Source of the DNA: an uncultured Acetatifactor sp.
GTDB lineage: Bacteria > Bacillota > Clostridia > Lachnospirales > Lachnospiraceae
Assembly: GCA_947644185.1 (NCBI GenBank)
Contig: CANRZC010000183.1
Location: forward strand, 1-5,342
Reading direction: 5' to 3'
DNA length: 5,342 nucleotides
Both the position numbers and the translations under genes were made by a program. The notes under the pieces are model-generated. The model was not told the origin of the DNA. It saw only the letters and a program-made list of their open reading frames with translations, and did not search any database. Positions 1 through 5,300 of this stretch are shown one piece after another; the first letter of the stretch is position 1; each line of letters opens with the position of its first letter.

Positions 1-2
1 AA

Positions 3-155
3 TTATCCTGTCATATGGTGAGCAGCGCACAAAACAATCCGTTTCCCAAAAATGGGCATAGTTGTCCCTGTGACTGCTGTTTTGTACCCAAAGCTGCGCA
101 CAACGTCGCTGCCGGGAAATAATTCCTTTTCCTTCAGCACTTCATATTGCTTCAT
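3..155 (-). CDS. Small ORF, 50 aa, unknown function
   Basis: I do not recognise this protein. The frame runs from ATG (153-155) to TAA (3-5) and encodes 50 residues, starting MKQYEVLKEKELFPGSD and ending CAAHHMTG. It begins with a charged, probably helical stretch and continues with a more hydrophobic Gly/Thr/Val-rich part; there is no clear membrane helix, signal peptide or catalytic motif. Expression signals are strong. The sequence AAGGTGGTGA (161-170 on the minus strand) differs at one base from the ideal ribosome site and lies 5 nt before the ATG, and a near-consensus promoter lies just upstream (191-219). It follows the oxidoreductase operon on the same strand after 84 bp. The stop is only 2 bp from the window edge, so I cannot tell a true small protein from the N-terminal piece of a longer gene broken by a frameshift or nonsense change. 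Start and signals are well supported; function is open. Confidence 0.55.
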   Translation of the reverse strand: MKQYEVLKEKELFPGSDVVRSFGYKTAVTGTTMPIFGKRIVLCAAHHMTG

Positions 156-190
156 GCTTCTCACCACCTTTCCTGTGACATCTTAGGGGT

Positions 191-219
191 ATTATACACT
201 TCTTTGGATCAGTTTGCAA
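191..219 (-). promoter_or_regulatory. SigA-type promoter for the 50-aa ORF
   Basis: On the minus strand the -35 box is TTGCAA (214-219) and the -10 box is a perfect TATAAT (191-196), separated by exactly 17 bp. The predicted start is near 184, giving a leader of about 30 nt that holds the ribosome site. This is the best-matching promoter in the window. It starts only 20 bp beyond the oxidoreductase stop, so the small ORF is likely an independent transcription unit. The spacing and boxes are seen directly; activity is inferred. Confidence 0.75.
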
Positions 220-239
220 CACTTTTTCAATTGCGCTTT

Positions 240-1391
240 TCAGGTTCTGATCTGCCCCTGGGTAAAATTCTCTACAAATGTGCTCTTCTCGTAGAAATGC
301 ACTGCCTTGTCCAGGATTCCCTGAAAGCTGTAACAGGGCTCCTTGCTATCGATAGGAAGCTGCACCTTCCTCCCTTCAAAGCAGGATAGATAGATTGCCG
401 TGATCACCTCCACGGTCCTTCTGCCGTCCTCCCCTGTGATCATGGGAGATCTTCCCTGCTCCAATGCGGACAACACATCATCGATCTCCCCGGTATGCCC
501 CTCATAGGCCAGATCTGGGATACTGTCATGAAATGCATTCAGCTTATCCACCAGCGCCACATTCCCTCCATCTATGGGAAATCCGTTCTCCTGGGTAAGC
601 TCTGCCCTCACGCTCCAGGGTGATGACAGCTTCGCGTCCGCACACTGCAGAGCAATTCTCTGCTCCTCCCCGTGATGCACCACGGAGCTGGTAAGCTGGG
701 CCAGTGTCCCGTCCCCGTAGTGTAGACAGGCCGCTGACAGATCCTCCACCTCCGCATTGTCATGCATCACATTGGCCATCATGGCCATCACAGCGTCCGG
801 AAGCTTTCCCTCCAGCCAGTTCAGCATGTCAATATGGTGCACTGCATGGTTCAGGGTAGGGCCACCGCCCTCCTTTTCCCAGGTTCCCCGCCACCATAGG
901 TCATAGTAGCAATGCCCTCTCCACCAGGCCGACTCCACCTGGGCAAAGCATAGCTTCCCTGCAAGGCCGCTCTCCAGCGTCTTCTTCAGCTTATAATTCA
1001 GGTTGCGGAAGCGGTTCTGTGCCACACAGGCCATGGTCACATGATTGCGGTTCTGTGCCTCCAGCATGGCATCGCATTCCTCCAGGCTGGAGGCCATGGG
1101 TTTCTCCACCAGCACATTACAGCCTGCATCCATGGCCTGAATGGCAAGCTTCGCATGGGTAAAGGGCGGCGTGCATATATGTACCAGCCCAATTTCCTCC
1201 TCCGAGGCCAGCATATCCCCGAAATCCCCATATACTCTGCAGTCCAGCCCGTACTTCTTCTTCATATTCTCTGCCTTCTCAGGGTAGATATCGCACAATG
1301 CCACAATCCTACATCTATCCGGGAAGGTCAAAAGCCCCTGCACATGTGCCGGAGCAATATTACCAGTTCCTACGATTGCTATCTTTATCAT
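240..1391 (-). CDS. Gfo/Idh/MocA family NAD(P)-dependent oxidoreductase (canonical type)
   Basis: A 383-residue cytoplasmic dehydrogenase, probably oxidising or reducing a sugar, polyol or glycoside hydroxyl with NAD(P). The N-terminal Rossmann fold shows the glycine loop GTGNIA (residues 8-13), and an acidic residue after strand two (D34) suggests NAD preference. The family signature EKP is at 96-98, with K97 the expected catalytic lysine. The second signature, GGGPTLNHAVHHIDML (175-190), matches the usual GGG-x-L-x-D-x-G-x-H-x-x-D pattern, with H185 and D188 in place but Asn (N181) where many relatives have Asp. A Trp-rich segment (156-171) precedes it and may line the substrate pocket. The length is normal to slightly long, with a C-terminal tail of about 35 residues. 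The start is supported by AAGGAGGAG several bases upstream. It lies 32 bp downstream of the other oxidoreductase, with no terminator between them, so the two form one operon. The exact substrate cannot be read from the sequence. Confidence 0.92.
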   Translation of the reverse strand: MIKIAIVGTGNIAPAHVQGLLTFPDRCRIVALCDIYPEKAENMKKKYGLDCRVYGDFGDMLASEEEIGLVHICTPPFTHAKLAIQAMDAGCNVLVEKPMASSLEECDAMLEAQNRNHVTMACVAQNRFRNLNYKLKKTLESGLAGKLCFAQVESAWWRGHCYYDLWWRGTWEKEGGGPTLNHAVHHIDMLNWLEGKLPDAVMAMMANVMHDNAEVEDLSAACLHYGDGTLAQLTSSVVHHGEEQRIALQCADAKLSSPWSVRAELTQENGFPIDGGNVALVDKLNAFHDSIPDLAYEGHTGEIDDVLSALEQGRSPMITGEDGRRTVEVITAIYLSCFEGRKVQLPIDSKEPCYSFQGILDKAVHFYEKSTFVENFTQGQIRT

Positions 1392-1423
1392 GTCTGCTCC
1401 TCCTTGCCTTTCTCTCCGCCTTC

Positions 1424-2506
1424 CTACTTAAGCTTCACTGCCTGCATCTGCGCCTTCACACACAGCTGTGCCGCCTTAAAGGCATGGGCCTGGGTCATGG
1501 CGTTCTCCGTCCTATTGATACAGTCTAAGATCAGCTGTCCGAAGAACGGATACCCCACCTTTCCCGACACCTCAAAATGCTTTTCCCCTGCATCATTCAC
1601 CAGGAACACATGATCCGAGGTCCCATCCCCGGTTCCGATGTTCACATATTTCCGGAGCTCAATATAGCCCTTTGTGCCCTGGATGAACGTCCTACCGTCT
1701 CCCCAGGTGGAAAGCCCGTCCGGTGTGAACCAATCCACCCGAAAATGCTGTGTACAGCCGTTATCTCCCACCAGCACCGCATCCCCAAAGTCCTCCAGCT
1801 CAGGATAGTCGGGATGCCCGTAATTCCCCACCTGGCTGTACGCCACTTTCGCGTCCTTTACACCACAATAGTATAGAAATTGCTCTATCTGATGGCTTCC
1901 GATGTCACAGAGAATGCCGCCGTATTTCTCCCTCTGAAAGAACCATGCCGGACGGTTTGCCGGATTCCCGATTCTGTGAGGGCCAAAGCCGTCCACATGA
2001 ATCGGTGTGCCTATGGCTCCCTCCTGGATCAATTGTCCTGCGAACACTGCAGCCTCCACATGGATTCTCTCGCTGTAATACACCATGTACTTGCGTCCGG
2101 TCCGTTCCACCATCTCCTTTGCTGCCTCTAACTGTTCCAGCGTAGTCAGCGGCGCCTTGTCCGTAAAGTAGTCCTTCCCCGCCGCCATGACCCGTAGCCC
2201 CAGGGCGCATCTTTCGCTTGTGACCGCAGCCCCGCACACCAGCTTTACCTCTGGGTCTGCAAGAACCTCTTCCTCGCTGGAAGCTGCCCTGGCCTCTGGA
2301 AATGCCCGCTGAAAGCCAGCCACCTTCTCCGGATCTGGGTCGTAGACCCATTTCACTTTTGCCCCGGCTTCCGTCAGGCCGTTGCACATTCCATAGATAT
2401 GCCCGTGGTCCAATGCTACCGCTGCGATGTAAAAGCTCCCTGGCTCCACCACCGGCGCAGGCTTCCCCTTCGGCGCATAGTTCATTCCATCCTTATTCTG
2501 TCCCAT
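1424..2506 (-). CDS. Divergent Gfo/Idh/MocA-type oxidoreductase with atypical nucleotide loop
   Basis: A 360-residue protein of the Gfo/Idh/MocA fold and first gene of the minus-strand operon. The start is set by AAAGGAGGG ending 4 nt before the ATG; the first 24 residues form a polar, Pro-rich lead before the Rossmann strand. Where the family has GxGxxG/A, this protein reads ALDHGHIYGM (31-40), so the glycine loop is largely lost. In place of EKP it has DKA (116-118), keeping the lysine (K117). The later signature is recognisable as YGGILCDIGSHQIEQF (195-210), with D201 and H205 kept and Glu (E208) in the usual Asp place. The C-terminal part (about 240-360) carries the expected beta-sheet and closing helices. 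It is not a degraded copy: the frame is intact and the catalytic-type residues remain. It could be a real dehydrogenase with altered cofactor binding, or a partner subunit of the neighbouring enzyme. Family membership is firm; activity and substrate are not. Confidence 0.88.
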   Translation of the reverse strand: MGQNKDGMNYAPKGKPAPVVEPGSFYIAAVALDHGHIYGMCNGLTEAGAKVKWVYDPDPEKVAGFQRAFPEARAASSEEEVLADPEVKLVCGAAVTSERCALGLRVMAAGKDYFTDKAPLTTLEQLEAAKEMVERTGRKYMVYYSERIHVEAAVFAGQLIQEGAIGTPIHVDGFGPHRIGNPANRPAWFFQREKYGGILCDIGSHQIEQFLYYCGVKDAKVAYSQVGNYGHPDYPELEDFGDAVLVGDNGCTQHFRVDWFTPDGLSTWGDGRTFIQGTKGYIELRKYVNIGTGDGTSDHVFLVNDAGEKHFEVSGKVGYPFFGQLILDCINRTENAMTQAHAFKAAQLCVKAQMQAVKLK

Positions 2507-2563
2507 ATTTCCCTCCTTTGCGCACCTTCGTGCAGATACATCATCCGTAAATCCTATCAGCTA

Positions 2564-2625
2564 TGTCTATTCTATAGGGAAAAAAGAAATTTTTCTTTGC
2601 CTTTTATGCAAAAAACATTGTCTAT
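2564..2625 (+). repeat. Direct repeat TGTCTAT, two copies 55 bp apart
   Basis: The heptamer TGTCTAT occurs at 2564-2570 and again at 2619-2625, in the same orientation and 55 bp apart (about five helical turns). The second copy overlaps the -35 of the regulator's proposed promoter; the first overlaps the proposed minus-strand -10 or -35. AraC-family proteins commonly bind direct half-sites, so these are candidate regulator sites. Two 7-mers in AT-rich DNA can also arise by chance. Confidence 0.35.
2583..2598. repeat. Perfect inverted repeat, candidate operator
   Basis: AAAGAAA and TTTCTTT form a perfect 7-bp inverted repeat with a 2-bp centre, in the middle of the divergent gap. It covers the place where the -35 of the weaker minus-strand promoter would lie. 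Its A/T simplicity means it could be just an A-tract/T-tract that bends DNA. Confidence 0.3.
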
Positions 2626-2683
2626 CTTGACATTCTGTTTTAAAATAGAGGGGAAGACCTATCTGTTCAGGAGATGCTTTGAA

Positions 2684-3508
2684 ATGATAACCGAAACCAT
2701 CAACGCTTTTTATGACCGCCAGCACCACTGTGGTTATGACTATGTTTACACTGTGGATGAGGCCCCTGATAATGACGACGAATTTATACTGCACAATCAC
2801 AGCGATAGCTATGAGATTGTTCTGTTTCTCACAGGCAACGCGGAGTTTCACATTGAGGGAAATATCTACCGCTCCCATCCCCACGATATCTATATCGCCC
2901 GCCCGCTGGAGATGCACCACAACTACTTTCTCTCCCCGGAAAAGTACACTCGCATTGTCATCAATATCTATCTGGGCTTCTTCCGAGAGAATCACTGTGA
3001 GGAGTTGGAAAAAGTCTTCTTAAACAGGGTCCCGGGAATGGACTGTCAGATTCCGGCCAAAATCGTAAACAGGGAAATGTACCCCCTTCTCATGAAGATG
3101 AGCAGGTATCTAAAGGAGGACGCTATCCACATCGCAAAATGTGTGCTCCTTGAATTTCTATATCTGTTGAATCAAATTGAAGAGCCCCTGACCATCCCGG
3201 TGGCGGCAGACCGATATGTCACCGATGTGCTGTTCTATATCAATGAGCATATTGACACAGCCCTGACATTGGACGGACTATCCGAAGAATTTCATATCAA
3301 TAAATATTACCTATGCCGCATCTTCAAAAAGATTACCGGCTATACCATCAACCATTATATCAATTACAAGCGCCTGCTGCTGGCGCAGGAACTGTACAAA
3401 AAAGGGCAGTCCCTGTTGGAAGCTAGCACCAACGCTGGCTTCAACAGTTATGCCCACTTTTACCGGATGTACCGCAGAGAATTCGGGACGAATCCGCGGT
3501 CTGGTTAG
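2684..3508 (+). CDS. AraC family transcriptional regulator with cupin sensor domain
   Basis: A 274-residue DNA-binding regulator, probably of the divergent oxidoreductase operon. The N-terminal half is an AraC-type cupin fold. It has a His-rich strand, HNHSDSYEI (37-45), then a turn at GNAEFHIEGN (51-60) and the second motif around PHDIYIARPLEMHH (66-79), the usual small-ligand pocket. The C-terminal part (about 178-274) holds two helix-turn-helix units. The first is around LTLDGLSEEFHINKYYLCRIFKK; the second runs from about 243 to 268 and includes the signature AGFNSYAHFYRMYRREFG. The chain ends soon after, a few residues shorter than many relatives. The ATG at 2684 follows AGGAG (2669-2673) by about 10 nt. 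The same frame stays open upstream to 2399, but that part overlaps the divergent gene and the promoter, and the Met codon at 2606 has no ribosome site. The inducer is unknown; a sugar or glycoside is the reasonable guess. Confidence 0.9.
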   Translation: MITETINAFYDRQHHCGYDYVYTVDEAPDNDDEFILHNHSDSYEIVLFLTGNAEFHIEGNIYRSHPHDIYIARPLEMHHNYFLSPEKYTRIVINIYLGFFRENHCEELEKVFLNRVPGMDCQIPAKIVNREMYPLLMKMSRYLKEDAIHIAKCVLLEFLYLLNQIEEPLTIPVAADRYVTDVLFYINEHIDTALTLDGLSEEFHINKYYLCRIFKKITGYTINHYINYKRLLLAQELYKKGQSLLEASTNAGFNSYAHFYRMYRREFGTNPRSG

Positions 3509-3525
3509 GCTATTAAGACAGATTC

Positions 3526-3541
3526 CAATAGATGTCAATAG
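3526..3541 (+). repeat. CAATAG direct repeat before the TetR-type gene
   Basis: CAATAG occurs at 3526-3531 and 3536-3541, exactly 10 bp apart. The second copy runs into the AGGAGG ribosome site of the next gene. One-turn spacing could make this a protein site or a minor duplication. No convincing promoter is visible in this 44-bp gap. Confidence 0.25.
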
Positions 3542-3552
3542 GAGGCGTAAAA

Positions 3553-4086
3553 ATGAGACAAAGAGAAAAAAAGGTATCACCCATGAGCAATGAAGGGCGT
3601 AACGCCTATGTGATAGAGCATCTGACCAACGCCCTTTTAGAGCTGTTGAGAGATCAGCAGATGGACCATATTTCCATCAGCGAATTGTGTGATACAGCCC
3701 AGGTGGGCAGGGCATCCTTTTACCGAAACTTTGAGGCGAAAGAGGATATTTTACGGCTGTATCTCAATGGGCTATTTTCCCAGCTGACAGATAAACAGGA
3801 GCAAAAGGAAAATAAGCCCATAAGCGATTTCATTCAGATCCTTTTTGCCCATTTTGAAGAACACATGGATTTCTACAGACTCCTCAACGAGAGGCACCTC
3901 ATCTACCTTCTGAAGGATGTCATTATCGGGATCTGCGGGCCAAGGCCGGAGCATTCCACAGCAGAAGCCTACGCAAAGGCTTTCGTAGCCTACACTCTGT
4001 ATGGATGGATTGAAGTGTGGTTTCAGAGAGGGATGGTGGAGTCCTCAGAGGAAATAGCTACGCTTTTCAAAATGCAAGGGCTGTGA
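3553..4086 (+). CDS. TetR/AcrR family transcriptional regulator
   Basis: A 177-residue helical regulator, at the short end of the TetR family. The DNA-binding part covers about residues 15-65. Its helix-turn-helix lies at 40-60 (ISISELCDTAQVGRASFYRNF), followed by the typical EAKEDIL. The C-terminal ligand/dimer domain includes a helix around HFEEHMDFYRLL (100-111) and the motif YTLYGWIEVWFQRGM (147-161). That last element resembles the C-terminal domain of dihydroxyacetone-kinase-regulator-like and related Firmicute TetR proteins. I chose the ATG at 3553 because AGGAGG (3540-3545) lies 7 nt before it; the earlier ATG at 3532 overlaps this site and has none of its own. The gene follows the AraC regulator by 44 bp on the same strand and may be co-transcribed with it. 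It converges on the esterase gene, with only 18 bp between the stops. The target is unknown; the esterase unit or the palindrome at 5282-5300 are candidates. Confidence 0.88.
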   Translation: MRQREKKVSPMSNEGRNAYVIEHLTNALLELLRDQQMDHISISELCDTAQVGRASFYRNFEAKEDILRLYLNGLFSQLTDKQEQKENKPISDFIQILFAHFEEHMDFYRLLNERHLIYLLKDVIIGICGPRPEHSTAEAYAKAFVAYTLYGWIEVWFQRGMVESSEEIATLFKMQGL

Positions 4087-4093
4087 GCGCTCA
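4084..4093. repeat. 10-bp perfect palindrome at the tetR-type stop codon
   Basis: TGAGCGCTCA is a perfect palindrome whose first three bases are the regulator's stop codon. It lies in the convergent junction. With no loop and no T-run it is not a terminator as it stands; it could be a protein site or chance. Confidence 0.25.
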
Positions 4094-4101
4094 ATTACAA
4101 T

Positions 4102-4118
4102 TGCCTACTTGACAGGCA
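4102..4118. other. Weak hairpin in the convergent junction
   Basis: TGCCT (4102-4106) and AGGCA (4114-4118) can form a 5-bp stem with a 7-nt loop that includes the esterase stop codon. There is no U-run on either strand, so I do not call it an intrinsic terminator. It is the only stem that I see spanning the 18-bp gap between the convergent genes. Confidence 0.25.
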
Positions 4119-5097
4119 TATATTTGTCCAGGTACTCTTCAATGGCTTCCGACCATTGTTTCGATATGGCATTGTCGTTCTGGAGGCCGTGGCCGGAATG
4201 GGGCAGCTCAAAATATTTGTAATCCACACCGTTTTCTTCCAGAGCTTCTTTCAGACGCAGTGATGCCTTAAAGGGCTGAATCCGGTCATGCCTTCCATAG
4301 GCAACTACGGTAGGGGGAGCATCCGGCGTAATCCATGCTGTGGCGCAGATAGGCTTCATCCGCTCAATATAGGAGCCGTCCTTGATTTCCTCCACGGATA
4401 TCGCCTCTCCCAGCATAGCGCTGAAAATCCCCGCCGCCCCCAGGAAGCTTTCCTCTGTCTCCTGATCGAAGCCATAATTGTCCCAGTCCTCCCGGTAGAA
4501 GCAGGACGGTCCCACCGCCCCAAAGGTGAGCGCCACAGGCACAGGAGCTTCGGCCCCATCCCGGTAGGCATAAATCATGGCAAGCGCATGACCGGCAGAA
4601 CCGCCCGCAACCGCCATCTTATCAATAGGATATCCTTCCGCTTCGGCGGCTTCGATCACTTTCGGAATCGCAGCCTTTATCTCATCAGCCTGTGTGGAGA
4701 CACTTGCGCCATTGGAGACGCCGTTCAATTCCGCAAAAAGGGTATAATTGATTCCGGCTCCCACATAGCCCTTGCTGCAAAGCCATGAGAGCATTTCCCG
4801 GTCTCCAACTTTATCGCCACTGGTAAAGCCACCTGCATGCAGATACACCACAAGGCCATAAGTTTCCCTTGAACCATCCTTTGGCAGATACAGATCGAAT
4901 TTGTTCGCCTCCCCTTCCCCGTAAGCAAGATCCTGCTTCAGGGTTCCGATTTCATCGCTCCATTCCACACTGTAGTCCTTCGACCATGAGGGTACAATCA
5001 GAAACTTTGAGGCCACTCCAATCCCGAAAAATGCCATAAACACTACTATAGAGCTCAATACAAACATTCCTTTGCCTCTCCTTTTTTCTGATTTCAT
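4105..5097 (-). CDS. Membrane-anchored alpha/beta-hydrolase (esterase/lipase-like)
   Basis: A 330-residue serine hydrolase of the BD-FAE/esterase-lipase type, probably cleaving an ester at the outer face of the membrane. A basic start (KSEKRRGKG) precedes one hydrophobic helix (about 11-35), which is a signal anchor or uncleaved signal; there is no lipobox cysteine. The catalytic domain begins near residue 55. The oxyanion-hole motif is HAGGF (87-91, a variant of HGGG). The nucleophile elbow is GGSAG (165-169) with S167. The acid is D271 in YGRHD, and the histidine is H303 in PHSGHGL, so the full Ser-Asp-His triad is present. The length fits the family. The start has GGAGG about 9 nt upstream and overlaps by 4 bp (ATGA) the stop of the small membrane peptide, which points to translational coupling. 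It converges on the TetR-type gene. The substrate is unknown; an acylated sugar or plant ester is possible but unproven. Confidence 0.9.
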   Translation of the reverse strand: MKSEKRRGKGMFVLSSIVVFMAFFGIGVASKFLIVPSWSKDYSVEWSDEIGTLKQDLAYGEGEANKFDLYLPKDGSRETYGLVVYLHAGGFTSGDKVGDREMLSWLCSKGYVGAGINYTLFAELNGVSNGASVSTQADEIKAAIPKVIEAAEAEGYPIDKMAVAGGSAGHALAMIYAYRDGAEAPVPVALTFGAVGPSCFYREDWDNYGFDQETEESFLGAAGIFSAMLGEAISVEEIKDGSYIERMKPICATAWITPDAPPTVVAYGRHDRIQPFKASLRLKEALEENGVDYKYFELPHSGHGLQNDNAISKQWSEAIEEYLDKYMPVK

Positions 5098-5228
5098 AGG
5101 AAATTACCTCCAAACAGCGTGCCTCCCAAAAGTAGGTTCATAACCGCCCGGACAGCCAGCCTGCCAAGCACAAAGGCGACTACGGCTATCACTCCCAAGA
5201 TAATGATACGCTTTGTGTCAATGGACAT
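5094..5228 (-). CDS. Small membrane peptide, 44 aa, coupled to the esterase
   Basis: A short frame of 44 residues, beginning MSIDTKRIIILGVIAVV and ending GGTLFGGNFL. It has a short polar start with Lys-Arg, then a hydrophobic helix (about 8-22), an Arg-containing break (R23, R27), a second hydrophobic stretch and a Gly-rich end, so it should sit in the membrane. The ATG (5226-5228) is preceded by AAGGAGGG with about 8 nt spacing, one of the best ribosome sites in the window. Its TGA (5094-5096) overlaps the ATG of the esterase (5095-5097) in the classic ATGA arrangement. This supports real translation and joint expression. I do not recognise a family. It may be an assembly partner or topology helper of the anchored esterase, or a leader peptide whose translation opens the downstream start. 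It is too short for most automatic gene callers. Confidence 0.72.
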   Translation of the reverse strand: MSIDTKRIIILGVIAVVAFVLGRLAVRAVMNLLLGGTLFGGNFL

Positions 5229-5252
5229 TTTTAACACCCTCCTTCTTCTCTG

Positions 5253-5281
5253 TTGACATCATAGATTGGTTGTACTATCAT
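5253..5281 (+). promoter_or_regulatory. SigA-type promoter pointing out of the window
   Basis: A perfect -35 TTGACA (5253-5258), 17-bp spacer and -10 TATCAT (5276-5281, one mismatch) face right, with a predicted start near 5288. Whatever it drives begins beyond the window or near its edge. It lies back to back with the ribosome site of the minus-strand small peptide. A minus-strand -10 (TATGAT, 5258-5263) is also visible, but with no acceptable -35. Confidence 0.55.
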
Positions 5282-5300
5282 TCGCTTAAACATCAAGCGA
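5282..5300. promoter_or_regulatory. Inverted repeat at the predicted +1, candidate operator
   Basis: TCGCTT (5282-5287) and AAGCGA (5295-5300) form a perfect 6-bp inverted repeat with a 7-bp centre. The 19-bp total follows the -10 of the plus-strand promoter directly and would cover its start site, a common place for a repressor. The size fits a TetR-type operator. It could instead form a weak 6-bp RNA hairpin, but no T-run follows on either strand. Confidence 0.4.

Larger units (their letters stand above)
2507..2683. promoter_or_regulatory. Divergent control region between oxidoreductase operon and AraC regulator
   Basis: This 177-bp AT-rich gap separates two divergent units and must contain both promoters. 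For the plus strand I see TTGTCT (2618-2623), a 17-bp spacer and TAAAAT (2641-2646), which would start transcription near 2653. For the minus strand no consensus promoter is visible. One weak option is a -10 TAGAAT (2569-2574 on the minus strand) with a poor -35. Another is a -35 TAGACA (2564-2569) with GATGAT (2540-2545) at 18 bp. A weak promoter facing the operon fits activator dependence, as is typical for AraC-type control, but that is inference. Confidence 0.55.

Noticed and set aside
1041..1613. 190-codon plus-strand frame across the two oxidoreductase genes
   Set aside because: Antisense to two well-supported genes and spans their junction; composition is Cys/His/Ser-rich without domain features and there is no ribosome site.
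1750..2145. 131-codon plus-strand frame inside the first oxidoreductase
   Set aside because: Antisense shadow of a clear family member; Pro/Ser/Arg-rich with no recognisable fold.
2522..2536. Small GCAC/GTGC hairpin in the leader of the oxidoreductase operon
   Set aside because: Only a 4-bp stem, with no conserved aptamer-like structure around it, so not called as an attenuator or riboswitch.
2627..2646. TTGACA as -35 partner of TAAAAT before the AraC-type gene
   Set aside because: The two boxes are only 8 bp apart, too close; TTGTCT at 2618 gives the correct 17-bp spacing.
2399..2683. N-terminal extension of the AraC-type regulator
   Set aside because: The frame is open, but it overlaps the divergent gene and the proposed promoter; the start at 2684 has AGGAG and gives the normal family length.
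3532..3552. Earlier start for the TetR-type gene
   Set aside because: This stretch contains the AGGAGG site serving the ATG at 3553 and has no upstream site of its own.
4288..4788. 166-codon plus-strand frame opposite the esterase
   Set aside because: Antisense to a gene with a full catalytic triad; no start signal and no protein features.
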